From: Strigamia acuminata
Taxonomy: Eukaryota > Arthropoda > Chilopoda > Geophilomorpha > Linotaeniidae
DNA: 64,000 nucleotides
NCBI GenBank assembly: GCA_949358305.1
Contig: OX442323.1
Coordinates: 4,216,001-4,280,000, forward strand
Reading direction: 5' to 3'
This document shows, piece after piece, positions 54,040-64,000 of this stretch. The position numbers and the translations under genes are program-made. Below the pieces are notes generated by a model. It was not told the DNA's origin. It worked only from the letters and a program-made list of their open reading frames with translations, and made no database searches. Position 1 is the stretch's first letter. Each line of letters starts with the position of its first letter.

Positions 54040-55070
54040 GTAAAGCATGGGAAGTAAATTGGTTGGTGGGGGATTTACTTTCTCGCCTTCTAAATCTAAT
54101 TGTGTATTCTCATTCAACTCTGGCTTCCAGTTACACTTTTGATGTTAGTTTCCCAGTGCTGATAGAATGAAAACTTTCTTCCATTCCTTTAACAACTGCA
54201 TTTTCTTTTGTTTCTCTTTTTTAGAAAAGTTTTATTGCAAGTAGCAAGTGGTTGCAGCCATTTCACTATGGCAGTTGTACATATTATATGTATGTGGAGG
54301 GAAGGTTAATTTTTCTTGATGGTAGTTTGTTTTTGGGAAGTTTATGCAGAGTGGGTTTAACTTGTGATTTTAAATTACAAGAAGCGTTTGTTTCTTGAGC
54401 ATAGCACACAACTGGGAAAGTTTTTCAGTACAGCTAGCTGCTTTGGGGTCCTGCGAGCTTGTGATAATAAAAAAACAACACCAAACTGTTGTTGTATTCG
54501 GTGCTGCTTCAGCGATCATCATAAGAGTATCGTATTGCTGCGCTTTTAGTGGCAAGCCAGTGGAAGTGAATTTGCCACTTCTTGAAACATGCCACTAAAA
54601 GTGAAAAATTGTTGTTTTTTTGGAAAGATTTACTGTAAATAAAATGTGTAACAATATCAAAAATAGAAATACAGATATTAAAATACTGGTGGATAAGGTG
54701 TAAAAAAGATATCGTATTTTACCGATTAAGAGTCGCCCTCGAATTGTAGCCGCGGCGATTATTCAAAATACCATATATTTTTCTTATTTTTATAATGACT
54801 AAATACAAATAGTTTTTCAATTATTATTATTAAGATAATTTAATATTTACAACATGAAACACTCTTAATAGGAGCGCCGTAGGCTGTTTTGCCATATTTT
54901 TGCACTAGGTGGCGCATTAAAATCAGTTTAAAAAGTGCTCATGTTAGGAAAAAGGCAATTGCACCTGGACAAATGGGATTGTGCACATGTGCAGATCCCT
55001 CAGTTTGCAGTCTAGTGTATTTAGGTCTGTGCTCTTACACAAACAAACCAACTTGTTAAAAGGAATCTCC
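54040..55070. other. Non-coding DNA
   Basis: Nothing recognised. Confidence 0.45.
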
Positions 55071-55455
55071 ATCATTTTAGCGATTTCATTTTAGCGATTT
55101 CATTTTAGCGACACACCATTTTAGCGAACATGTCATTTTAGCGACACAAAAACCTAGAAATATACAGTAAACATACTGTATTGTAAGGCGTAAAGCCCCG
55201 AATAAATTACTTTGTTCTTTTACATACATTGTGTATTCATTTTGGGTAACATTAACGACCACAGTTAAGAAAACCTAGGCGCAGCCCCCCCCTTGACCCC
55301 CCACGAACCTAACCTTACTGGTTTTTTGATGAAAACCACTTTTTTGAGCCGGCTTGTCGCTAAAACCTAGGTTTTTGTGTCGCTAAAATGACATGTTTGC
55401 TAAAATGGGACTTTTTGTTAAAAATCGCTAAAATGAGCGTCGCTAAAATGACTAT
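55071..55455. mobile_element. Foldback element with ATTTTAGCGA ends
   Basis: Left arm blocks CATTTTAGCGAACATGTCAT and TTTAGCGACACAAAAACCTA pair with right arm blocks TAGGTTTTTGTGTCGCTAAA and ATGACATGTTTGCTAAAATG. ATTTTAGCGAT-type units are repeated at both outer ends. The motif is shared with 5244-5318. Inside lies the left copy (55156-55276) of the 121-bp inverted repeat. Confidence 0.6.
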
Positions 55456-55739
55456 AACCGGTTAAAAGAACTTCACATTGACAAACCACACTGGTATTTA
55501 CTTTCTTTCCTAGCTGTTTGTGTCATATTACCACTAAAAGTGCGACTTATTGGAATTCTGGTCACATTCTCTGCTTAGTGGCAATACACTAAGCACTCAC
55601 ATTTCAAGCCATTTTCATCATTGCTTAGATAGATCATATTTGGATAGAATTCCACTCGAATTACAGCACATGCAACTTGTGGAAGTTTGTTGCGTCCTTT
55701 GTCGGTATTGTTAAATGGCCGATGGAAGTTATGCTCACG

Positions 55740-55860
55740 AGGTTTTCTTAACTGTGGTCGTTAATGTTACCCAAAATGAATACACAGTGTATGTAAAAGA
55801 ACAAAGTAATTTATTCGGGGCTTTACGCCTTACAATACAGTATGTTTACTGTATATTTCT
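55740..55860. repeat. 121-bp inverted repeat of 55156-55276
   Basis: The sequence is the reverse complement of 55156-55276 with a single mismatch that I can see. The arms are about 460 bp apart. The end of this arm (GTATATTTCT) is the unit of the tandem array that follows. Confidence 0.9.
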
Positions 55861-55990
55861 GTATATTTCTGTATATTTCTGTATATTTCTGTATATTTCT
55901 GTATATTTCTGTATATTTCTGTATATTTCTGTATATTTCTGTATATTTCTGTATATTTCTGTATATTTCTGTATATTTCTGTATATTTCT
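55851..55990. repeat. 10-bp tandem repeat, 14 copies
   Basis: GTATATTTCT repeats 14 times without a visible change, starting with the last ten bases of the 121-bp arm. Frames on both strands over it are artefacts. Confidence 0.95.
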
Positions 55991-56892
55991 TCTTAGCTTC
56001 GACTTGGCTGCGTCGAACAATAGTCAAAAGGGGGGGGGGGTATGCACCTTTCTGGGTCACCACAAGTTAACCGATCGAACCAAACACGTATTAACAGTAC
56101 TGGGCACTGGATTCAACAGGAGTCTCCTTTATGTAATGAATTAGAGATCAAGTTGGGCAGTAATTACAACATTAATGGCATTAGATGGAAGGTGCAAACA
56201 TCTGCTTCTGACAGATACAACTTGTTCCAACAAGCCTATATTAGAATGAAAAATTCTAATACAACACATGTTGTTAGAATAAAAATGCTTGGTTTGAAGT
56301 TTGATAATTTCAGTTTTAAAGCTGCTGTTGAATTTAGGTTGTTATTCGGTGCCAGGGTTTCAGCAATGTAGAATGATCTTAGTATTAGATCTTGAATAAA
56401 CATGCTTGCTTAATATGTATGCAAACAAGAGCCAAGTTGGATTACCACCAAGTGTTTATCTGAACTGTGTTGGATGTAAAAGCTCACTATGGGGACTCGA
56501 GTTGCAGGTTTTATGTGAGATGTCCAGTGCGCAATGTACTGTCTTCATAAATATTTATAGTTGAATAAAGTCGCCGGTAAATACTCGACATTCCATCCAA
56601 GCTGGGGTATTGGGTTGCATGCGAGTCTTAAAGATCAGGGCACACTAAGTCCATTCCAGAAAGTGGTGTAAATTAATTTGATGTGAGGCAAGTTGGGGTT
56701 TAATCAGTTTACACAACTATCTGAAGAAGGTGACTAGAAAAAATTCAGGACTATTGGCATAGCAACAGCGGATGTAGGAGAAAGTACTTAACAGCTTTTA
56801 TATAACATTACAACAGTGAAAGGCAAATAAAATGAGGAAAGAGTGGGAATTGGATGAGTTTTGGTTATAATTTAAACGTTTTGATTTGAATA
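55991..56892. other. Interval with one unexplained 109-codon frame
   Basis: The plus-strand frame 56042-56371 ends in TAG and is followed by AATAAA near 56396 and again near 56564, as a terminal exon would be. Its sequence contains a segment IKLGSNYNINGIRWKVQ and matches nothing I can name. No splice acceptor is convincing, so I do not call it as a gene. Confidence 0.25.
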
Positions 56893-57638
56893 CAGTCGAA
56901 CTTCATTATAACGAATTTTTTTATATAACGAATTTTTTTATATAACGAATTTTTTTAGAAAACATATTTTTTGATATAACGAATTATTTCATATAACGAA
57001 TTTTTTGATACAACGAAATTTCTGATATAACCAATTTTTTTATATAACCAATTTTTTTATATAACCAATTTTTTATATAACGAATTTTTTTAGAAAACAT
57101 ATTTTTTGATATAACGAATTATTTCATATAACGAATTTTTTGATACAACGAAATTTTTGATATAACGAATTTTTTTATATAACGAATTTATTTATATAAC
57201 AAATTTGTTTGAAAAACGAATTTTTTCGTCTCACGAATTTTTTCATATAACGAATTTTTTCATATAACGAATTGTTTTAGACAACGAATTTTTTCATACA
57301 ACGAATTTTTTCGTATAACGAATTTTTTTTTTTTTTACGAATTATTTTATACAACGAATTTTTTGATACAACGAAATTTCTGATATAACCAATTTTTTTA
57401 TATAACCAATTTTTTTATATAACGATTTTTTTATATAACGAATTTTTTGTTTAACGAATTTTTCGATACAACAAAATTTTTAATATAACGAATTTTTTTA
57501 AAAAGCGAATATTTAAAAATGGCTTTGTTGGTTGGTCGGCCATAGAACACCATGTTAAAAAAATTTAATATATCGAACTTTGATATAACGAACCGATTTC
57601 TCAGGTTTCTTGAGATTCGTTGTAACGAGGCTCGACTG
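56893..57638. mobile_element. Tigger/pogo-like MITE filled by a satellite of its own end motif
   Basis: Flanked by TA (56891-56892, 57639-57640), with ends CAGTCGAACTTCATTATAAC and GTTGTAACGAGGCTCGACTG. The right 140 bp match, inverted, the element at 44545 (including GGCCATAGAACACCATGTT). The rest is about 40 degenerate copies of TATAACGAATTTTTT-like units, the same motif found at the element's end. No coding sequence is seen. Confidence 0.7.
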
Positions 57639-57640
57639 TA

Positions 57641-58289
57641 ATGCATTTTCAAGGTTAGTTTGCGAGGTTTGTTCATTTTGTTGGTTGGAATTATTAAGTT
57701 CTCGCTGTGCTTTGTAACTATGCACAAATGTATTGATTTTGAGCTCTGATTGTTTTTCTGATATTGATTATAGCCAATGGCTATCATGATAATAACTTGG
57801 TGACATGTGCAAACGACATGCACTGCCTTTTATTGGTAATCATAATCTGTGTGTTCCTGAAGGCATGAAAAAACTAAGTGCACTTTTTGTGTTTCTGAGG
57901 TCCATTTTAAAGTATTGCTGTAGAGCCCCTTCTGGGGATGCGAGACGTTATGCAAAAAATATCATTCAACATGCAGACTTATTGATTATATTGATTTCAT
58001 TAAAGTATACCTGGTGTCATCAGGATATTTTAATCAAAACATTAAATTATAACTTATCATACTGTAGTGGGCAAATAGGGAATGCAATCATGGCTTTAAA
58101 TGCATTTAGGCCAGAAAAAAGCGAATTTCTCTTAGATTAATGTCAATATTTCAGTTAGGTAATTAGTTTTTGAGTTTTATTGAGTGTTTGATGTTTGCAT
58201 GTTTATTTTTGTGTCTGTTAGCATCAGAAACAAAATTTGAGAAAATTCTTGGTAAATGTCGAAATATTATTCAATTTTTTTACAAAATT
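57641..58289. other. Non-coding DNA
   Basis: The 111-codon plus-strand frame at 57805-58140 has no recognisable domain; I do not call it. Confidence 0.4.
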
Positions 58290-58680
58290 TTATACATTTT
58301 TTGAGATTTTTTGGAAAATTTAAACAAATTTTGAGATTTTTTGTGAAATTTAAACAAATTTTGAGATTTTTTGTGAAATTTAAACAAATTTGATAAATTT
58401 TTTGTGAAATTTCAACAAATTTTGAGATTTTTTGTGAAATTTAAACAAATTTGATAAATTTTTTGTGAAATTTCAACAAATTTTGAGATTTTTTGTGAAA
58501 TTTCAACAAATTTTGAGATTTTTTGTAAAATTTCAACAAAATTTGATAAATTTTTTGTGAAATTTCAACAAAATTTGATAAATTTTTTGTGAAATTTCAA
58601 CAAAATTTGATAAATTTTTTGTGAAATTTCAACAAAATTTGATAAATTTTTTGTGAAATATTTACAAAATTTGAGAAATG
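58290..58680. repeat. ~30-32-bp AT-rich tandem repeat, ~12 copies
   Basis: Units alternate between GAGATTTTTTGTGAAATTTA-type (30 bp) and GATAAATTTTTTGTGAAATT-type (32 bp), with the second form taking over to the right. The minus-strand frame at 58597-58833 is a repeat artefact. Confidence 0.85.
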
Positions 58681-59590
58681 TTTTAAATATTTTAATAAAA
58701 TTAGAACAATCTTGGCTAATTTTGACAAATCTTTGTTAAAAATAACAATTTTAAGGCTTTTCCTACGGCGCCCATCAGCCGTTTGCCCTCGTAACCCACC
58801 TGCGCCGCTCTGGTGAAGAAAATCGGAACCCATTACTTTTGTTCACGAGTTTATTGTTGTTTATTTACCTTATTTTAGCATTACAAGGCTTAATAAGGCT
58901 AAATAACAATTATCTGCGCAGAATGGGTTGCGCAGAATGAATTTTGCATCAAGATAACGGGCGCAAAGTGTAGATTTGGAAATAACTTTCGAAGATTTAA
59001 TTTTGAAATTTCCATGGACGGCTTGAGACGACGCCATTTGCCAGCTGACCGATGCCTAACACCTGCGACCTGCCAACCTAAACCTAGCCTGAGTTTTAAA
59101 GCCGTCCGCGCTTATTCTGTATGTCTTGCTGCTCACTCTCATCGTCGCCAAAAGACGAGAAAAAATTTCCGATTTTGTTTTTGCTCGCTTGGAAGACTTC
59201 TCTCTTATTTTGATAGATTGGTTAGAATTTGGTAAAACGTCGACTGGATATTGGTTTCAATTTATTATTATCATTTATTTTCCTTTTTAAACTTTTTTTT
59301 TTCTTGCGTTGCGCTGACAAATGATGTGGTGGGTTTTTCAAGGGGTTAAAATTGTATAAAGAAGAAACCAATACAAAAGATAACGTTAAAAAAGGAGGAA
59401 AAGATGGAGGAGGAGGAACAGAGATGTCAGAAATGAATGAGCTATTCTCTACTATCTCAGTGTAGTTTTAGGTTTTGAAAACTTGGGGGAATTAAAGTCG
59501 TTTTTCTTTATTGGGTTTTGATATTGTTCGCGGATGTAATGGGTGTTTTTTTTTTTTTGGAAATAAAAGCTTTTAAATCAAGGTTGATTT
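58681..59590. other. Non-coding DNA before the copia-type element
   Basis: No gene is recognised. A more GC-rich patch lies at about 58757-58812 and 59015-59120. Confidence 0.4.
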
Positions 59591-59801
59591 TGTTGGGATT
59601 ATTTGATGTGGAAAATCACCACTTGATGTCATTGTGTAATTGATGTAGTTTGAGTTTTTTTATATCCTGTGGTGACACTCCTACCATATATGGAGTGAAC
59701 ATCCTTCCTGTGTTTTTTCCCCACTCTTTCACTTGATGTAGAACAGTGAGGTTGCTCTAACCTTGTATTAAACTTCAACCGTTATTTCCATATTCATAAC
59801 A
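59591..59801 (+). repeat. 5' LTR of a copia-type element (211 bp)
   Basis: It starts TGTTGGGATT and ends TTCATAACA, giving TGTT/AACA ends, and is placed two bases before a clear primer-binding site. A TATA-like TTTTTTTATATCC is at about 59656-59667. The matching 3' LTR lies outside the window, so the left boundary is inferred from the TG end only. Confidence 0.6.
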
Positions 59802-59803
59802 AA

Positions 59804-59814
59804 TGGTAGCAGAG
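59804..59814 (+). promoter_or_regulatory. Primer-binding site, initiator tRNA-Met
   Basis: TGGTAGCAGAG is complementary to the last 11 bases of animal initiator tRNA-Met including CCA. It differs from the plant version TGGTATCAGAG, which supports an animal host. Drosophila copia itself uses an internal part of the same tRNA, whereas this element uses the 3' end. Confidence 0.85.
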
Positions 59815-60112
59815 AGGAAGGTTGAACAATCATCAGCCACACTGAATAGAAGAAAAACGGTATTGAGACTGAAAAACAAGAAGTTTTGAGTGGATTTGAG
59901 GCGACGGTTGAGAGCAACCACGAGGCGAAAACCGAGAGTAACGACGCGCCATCTTGAAGTGCACGATACGAGACGACGAGAAACAGCTTTAACAAAGACT
60001 GTGAGCAACAATTCGATTCGAGGTGAATTAAACAATATTGAGATTGTGCCACAGAACCGAGACGGAGGAAAAAGTTGAACAATACGTGCAAATTGAGACG
60101 AAACCAACAAAG
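59815..60112 (+). other. Untranslated leader
   Basis: About 300 bp, rich in GAGACGA / CGAGACGACGAG-like purine motifs, between primer site and start codon. It probably holds the packaging signal; no defined element is seen. Confidence 0.5.
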
Positions 60113-63100
60113 ATGAGCGATACCGGTAATTGGAGTTTGGCTAACATTGAGCCACTAAATGATGCGAATTATTTCCTATGGGAATCGAGAGTGGAGGGAA
60201 TTCTTAGAGCCAAGAAATTGTGGAAAGAAGTAATAGTAGGAGCCGAACCGCAACGTGGAGTTCAAGGAGAAGCGGATTTTGCCGCAAAAGAGAAAACTTG
60301 GGACGAATGGGATGATAAAAACGCGGCGGCCCACTTCACGATGATCAGCACCATGACGGCACCACAAGTTTTGAAGTACTCAAACACAAAAGGAGCAAAA
60401 GCACTTTGGGATTTGGTGAAAACAAATATGGCGGCAAAAACCCAAGAATTGCAAATGAGGAGTGCCTGCGAGTTGACACAGCTAAAGATGAACAGCAAAG
60501 AAGATGTAGACACATACATGAACAGGGCCGAAGCAATAATTAACCGCTGTGCAAAACTTGGCAAAAATATAGACGACTACGAGTGCAAGTTTTACGTGAC
60601 GAAAGGATTGCGGAGAGAATTTGACGCGAATGTGCGCGCAATTGAAGTGCAGGCGAATTTAGACATGTCAAAAATTCGTGACATATTAAAAATGGAAGAA
60701 GGTCGAATTTCAACTAGAAAAGAAGAGAAAAATACGACATTGAACGAGACTGCACTAAAAACACGAGAGAAGGGACAGAAACCAAAGCGCACATGCTTCA
60801 ACTGTGGCCGTGGAGGGCACATGGCAAGAGAATGCTACAGCGAGGCAAAATGTTACAACTGCCAGGAGTTTGGTCACTTATCGAAAGATTGTTCGAAACC
60901 GAAACGAGAATTTAAAAGTGGCGACTCAAGAGGACGTGGTCGAGGCAGAGGCAATCAGCGAGGTCGCGGCAGAGGAAAAAGCGAAATATCAATGATGGCG
61001 TACGAGGAAAAGCCTGAATTCACGCTCATGACGTATGAGATGGATGAAAACACCAATGATGAAGAGACGAATGAAGAACCAAATGAAGAAAACGATTGGG
61101 TGTTGGATTCCGGAGCGACAAGCCACATGACGGCGCTGGATGCAAAACATTTCGACACATTTAACGAGGATGAAAAGAATATCGGAATGGCGAAGAAAGG
61201 CAAAAGTATGAAGTCAATTGGAATGGGCGAGATTGTGCTCGAACACGACGGGAAAAATTCCAGATTGAAGAAAGTGTTGTGCGTGCCACAAATTGGAAGC
61301 AATTTGTTGTCAGTATCGAAAATAGTCGATAATGGACTAAAAGTCACATTCTCCAAAACGAGCGCAATAATTGACGATGAGAATGGAGAAGAAGTTATGA
61401 CAGTGCCAAGAAAAGGAGACATGTTTGTGTTGAAGGCAAACATAAAAGAAAAAGAGAAGTCTTATAAAGCGGAGGAAAACGACAACAATTGGCATGTGAG
61501 ATTGGGACATCTGAACTACAACACACTACGAGAGATGAAAAACGAAGAACTTGCATATGGCATAGAAATTAGCAGCAAAGGTGGCGCCGTGTGTGAACCA
61601 TGCATCGCAGGAAAGATGAAAAAGTCATCGCACAAATCGGTAACAGACCGACAATCGTCAAGCATTATGGAATTGTGGCACATTGATTTAATTGGACCAA
61701 TTGGACCCGAATCTCGAGGAGGTGCAAACTATATAATGACTGTAGTAGACGATTGGAGTAGGATGTTGATGGTAAAAACATTAAATGCAAAAAGCGACGC
61801 AAAAGAGAAGTTGACAGAACTAATCACGTGCATGGAGAGACAAACTGATAAAAAGCTGAAGAAATTAAGGAGCGACAATGGCGGCGAGTTCTTGTCCAAA
61901 AGCATGAAGGAATGGACGACAAAAAGAGGCATTGAACACCAGCTGACCACAGCATTTAACCCGGCTAGCAATGGCGTCGCGGAACGCGCGAACCGGACAA
62001 TACTTGAGATGTTGAGAGCAATATTGAAAGATTGCAAACTGCCAAAGATTTTCTGGGCAGAGTGCGCATCGTCAGTGGCGCACATCCGCAACAGGTGCAA
62101 ATCGTCAGTTCACGGACGCACACCATTTGAGATATGGTTTGGGAGAAAACCAAATTTGAAATATTTGAGAAGATTTGGATGTATAGCATATGTGCTAATT
62201 AAGGACCACAAACGAAAGAAATTGGATCCCAAAGCAGAAAAAGCAGTATTCATTGGATACTCAAATACGAGGAAGGCGTACCGGATTTACCACCCAGAAA
62301 GTGATTCGATAAGCGAAGAAATCGATGTAAAATTTGACGAGAGTAAAACGGGCGCAGATCTGCTGAATGGAGAAAATAAAGATGATGAAGAGATTGAAAC
62401 AGTCAAAATCGATCTGAACTGCGAAGAAAATGAAGATGAAGCAAATGACAGCGAGGAAGAGCAAAACGAAATAAATGAAGAAGAAGATGAAACAAATGAA
62501 CCGGAGGACAACACGGAAGAAAACGACACAGAGGTCGAACGTGATGAACCACCACAAAGAGGGCGACCAGCGGGGGTGACCAGGGAAATGAAGTTGGTCG
62601 CAGATACGATGCAAAGAGAGGAACGTGAACGACAGTTAGTCGCCCAAGGAGCACGTAGATCAGAGAGAATTAAGACGAAACAAATGGCACTACTAGTAGA
62701 AGAAATCTTAACGCCGAAAAATTTCCACGAAGCAACAAACTCCCATCACGCGACGGAATGGAAGGCCGCGATGGATGACGAAATGAGTTCGATGAAACAA
62801 CACGGAGTGTGGAAAATAGGAAAATTGCCAAAAGGAAAGAAGGCGGTGAAATCCAAGTGGGTTTATAAAGTGAAGTTAAATTCCGAGGGGGAACCGGAAA
62901 GATTCCGAGCAAGACTAGTAGCCACTGGATACTCGCAGAAATTCGGGGACGATTACGAGCTGACCTTCGCCCCGGTTATCCGAATAGAGACTTTGAGAAT
63001 GCTGATCAATGTAGCAGCAAAAATAAACAGACCATTGAAGCAACATGACGTAAAAGCCGCATATCTTCACGGCAAGCTAAAAGAAGTAATATTTATGATG

Positions 63101-64000
63101 CAGCCGGAAGGATACGTTGAAGGAGGAAAAGGACATGTGTGCCAACTAATTAAGAGCATCTATGGATTGAAACAGGCAGGGAGATGTTGGTTTGAGATGT
63201 TAGATAAAACATTGAAGAAAATTGGATTTAGACCATCTCCAGAGGACCCATGCCTTTATGTGATTTTTATTGATGGCAACTTTATGTTCCTAGGCGTGTA
63301 CGTGGACGATGACTTATCTTTGGCATCCACAGACGAATTTGAGACGGAACTAATGTCAAAAATGAAGGAAGAAATTGAGTTCGTGAGCATAGGCAGACTG
63401 GAATACATCCTGGGAATCCAAGTCGAGTATAAAAATGAAAGAATCAGCATCCACCAAGGTGGATACATCAAAAGATTGGTGGAGAGTGAAGGATTGGAGG
63501 GATGCAATGCGGCAATAACACCAGTGAACCCCAATCAGAACTTGGACGAATTTGACGAAAGCGAAAAGGTTGATGCAACACAGTACCAGGAACTGCTGGG
63601 CAAGATGATGTACCTTGCCACACACACAAGACCAGACCTAAGTTTCCCAATGAGCCTGTTATCGCAATATAACAAGGACCCACGAAAGATTCATTTTACA
63701 GCATTGAAGCGTGTGCTGAGATACCTGAAGGGGACGGTGGACTACAAGCTGAGCTACGGGAGAGAAGAGAGCCATATCCATGGTTACTCGGACGCAAGTT
63801 GGGACCGGACATCGAACGCACGATCGTTCTCCGGATTCATCACACTTGACGGGAGTTCGATTATTAACTGGAAATGCCAGAAACAAGCGATAGTCGCGAT
63901 GTCGAGTACAGAGAGTGAGCTCTTGGCGCTGACCGAAGGAGTGCGAGAATTAATTTGGTTGAAACAACTCGCAATTGGACTAAATGGAGAAGTCGACGAC
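60113..64000 (+). CDS. copia-type gag-pol polyprotein (partial, 1,296 codons)
   Basis: I translated it codon by codon and found no stop or frameshift to the window edge. Start: ATG after the purine-rich leader. Residues 1-200 form a gag domain of the copia type. Two CX2CX4HX4C zinc knuckles are at 228-241 and 247-260. An Arg/Gly-rich RGRGRGRG segment is near 280-295. Protease active site DSGA: 332-335. Integrase: HHCC finger from about 460, then D near 524, D at 588 (SDNGGEF) and E at 624, with 35 residues between the last two. An acidic linker spans about 740-820. Reverse transcriptase: YVDD at 1063-1066. RNase H: SDAS near 1226 and the SSTESE motif near 1267. Everything is in one frame, so the gag:pol ratio must be set some other way, for example by splicing as in Drosophila copia. 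The C-terminus and 3' LTR are beyond the window. Confidence 0.96.
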   Translation, partial: MSDTGNWSLANIEPLNDANYFLWESRVEGILRAKKLWKEVIVGAEPQRGVQGEADFAAKEKTWDEWDDKNAAAHFTMISTMTAPQVLKYSNTKGAKALWDLVKTNMAAKTQELQMRSACELTQLKMNSKEDVDTYMNRAEAIINRCAKLGKNIDDYECKFYVTKGLRREFDANVRAIEVQANLDMSKIRDILKMEEGRISTRKEEKNTTLNETALKTREKGQKPKRTCFNCGRGGHMARECYSEAKCYNCQEFGHLSKDCSKPKREFKSGDSRGRGRGRGNQRGRGRGKSEISMMAYEEKPEFTLMTYEMDENTNDEETNEEPNEENDWVLDSGATSHMTALDAKHFDTFNEDEKNIGMAKKGKSMKSIGMGEIVLEHDGKNSRLKKVLCVPQIGSNLLSVSKIVDNGLKVTFSKTSAIIDDENGEEVMTVPRKGDMFVLKANIKEKEKSYKAEENDNNWHVRLGHLNYNTLREMKNEELAYGIEISSKGGAVCEPCIAGKMKKSSHKSVTDRQSSSIMELWHIDLIGPIGPESRGGANYIMTVVDDWSRMLMVKTLNAKSDAKEKLTELITCMERQTDKKLKKLRSDNGGEFLSKSMKEWTTKRGIEHQLTTAFNPASNGVAERANRTILEMLRAILKDCKLPKIFWAECASSVAHIRNRCKSSVHGRTPFEIWFGRKPNLKYLRRFGCIAYVLIKDHKRKKLDPKAEKAVFIGYSNTRKAYRIYHPESDSISEEIDVKFDESKTGADLLNGENKDDEEIETVKIDLNCEENEDEANDSEEEQNEINEEEDETNEPEDNTEENDTEVERDEPPQRGRPAGVTREMKLVADTMQREERERQLVAQGARRSERIKTKQMALLVEEILTPKNFHEATNSHHATEWKAAMDDEMSSMKQHGVWKIGKLPKGKKAVKSKWVYKVKLNSEGEPERFRARLVATGYSQKFGDDYELTFAPVIRIETLRMLINVAAKINRPLKQHDVKAAYLHGKLKEVIFMMQPEGYVEGGKGHVCQLIKSIYGLKQAGRCWFEMLDKTLKKIGFRPSPEDPCLYVIFIDGNFMFLGVYVDDDLSLASTDEFETELMSKMKEEIEFVSIGRLEYILGIQVEYKNERISIHQGGYIKRLVESEGLEGCNAAITPVNPNQNLDEFDESEKVDATQYQELLGKMMYLATHTRPDLSFPMSLLSQYNKDPRKIHFTALKRVLRYLKGTVDYKLSYGREESHIHGYSDASWDRTSNARSFSGFITLDGSSIINWKCQKQAIVAMSSTESELLALTEGVRELIWLKQLAIGLNGEVDD

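Larger units (their letters stand above)
59591..64000 (+). mobile_element. Ty1/copia-type retrotransposon, truncated by the window end
   Basis: LTR, primer site, about 310-bp leader and a single gag-pol frame with integrase ahead of reverse transcriptase, the order that defines Ty1/copia (Pseudoviridae). The frame is intact as far as it can be read, so the copy is probably young. Confidence 0.95.

Noticed and set aside
55715-56144. Frames of repeated Tyr-Phe-Cys-Ile-Phe-Leu or Tyr-Arg-Asn-Ile-Gln-Lys residues
   Set aside because: They are translations of the 10-bp repeat on either strand.
57805-58140. 111-codon plus-strand frame
   Set aside because: It has an ATG, but no recognisable domain, no splice or promoter context, and lies between AT-rich repeats.
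59768-63886. Minus-strand frames under the copia-type gag-pol (up to 162 codons)
   Set aside because: Antisense shadows of a clear sense polyprotein.

Overview
This is an AT-rich eukaryotic (metazoan) window made mostly of non-coding DNA and mobile elements. I identify no host gene with confidence. Two primer-binding sites point to an animal host: one fits the 3' end of animal initiator tRNA-Met (animal form TGGTAGCAGAG, not the plant form with TATC), the other fits tRNA-Pro. Splice-like signals, the absence of long host reading frames, and abundant short inverted-repeat elements (MITEs) and minisatellites suggest introns or intergenic DNA of an invertebrate. I cannot name the species.

Centre (15865-29077): one complete, apparently very young Ty3/gypsy-type LTR retrotransposon on the minus strand, 13,153 bp long, with two 1,179-bp LTRs in which I see no difference by eye. 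In transcription order it has a 5' LTR (27869-29047), a tRNA-Pro primer-binding site, gag (861 aa with a zinc knuckle), pol (protease, RT, RNase H, integrase), a 104-aa ORF, an 877-aa ORF of unknown function, a polypurine tract and the 3' LTR (15895-17073). Gag and pol are joined by a textbook -1 frameshift signal: slippery A AAA AAC, a 6-nt spacer containing the gag stop, and a strong hairpin. The insertion is flanked by a 30-bp direct repeat, where 4-6 bp is normal for this class. The 877-aa ORF and much of the LTR are visibly more GC-rich than gag-pol.

Right end (59591-64000): the 5' part of a Ty1/copia-type element with a 211-bp LTR, an initiator tRNA-Met primer site, a leader, and an uninterrupted gag-pol frame of 1,296 codons that runs off the window.

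Elsewhere: at least a dozen MITE-like elements (piggyBac-like with TTAA, Tigger/pogo-like with TA, Harbinger-like with TAA, hAT-like, and unclassified foldbacks), several present as two or three related copies. A recurring pattern is that tandem arrays lie inside, or touch the arms of, terminal-inverted-repeat elements: 10014-10966, 12280-13100, 14334-14785, 37364-37629, 55740-55990 and 56893-57638. There are also tRNA-derived fragments, a SINE-like core in three copies, one miRNA-precursor-like hairpin, a cluster of four perfect CRE octamers in and beside a Harbinger-like MITE, and two weak candidate host exons (13782-14003 minus; 53927-54039 plus).
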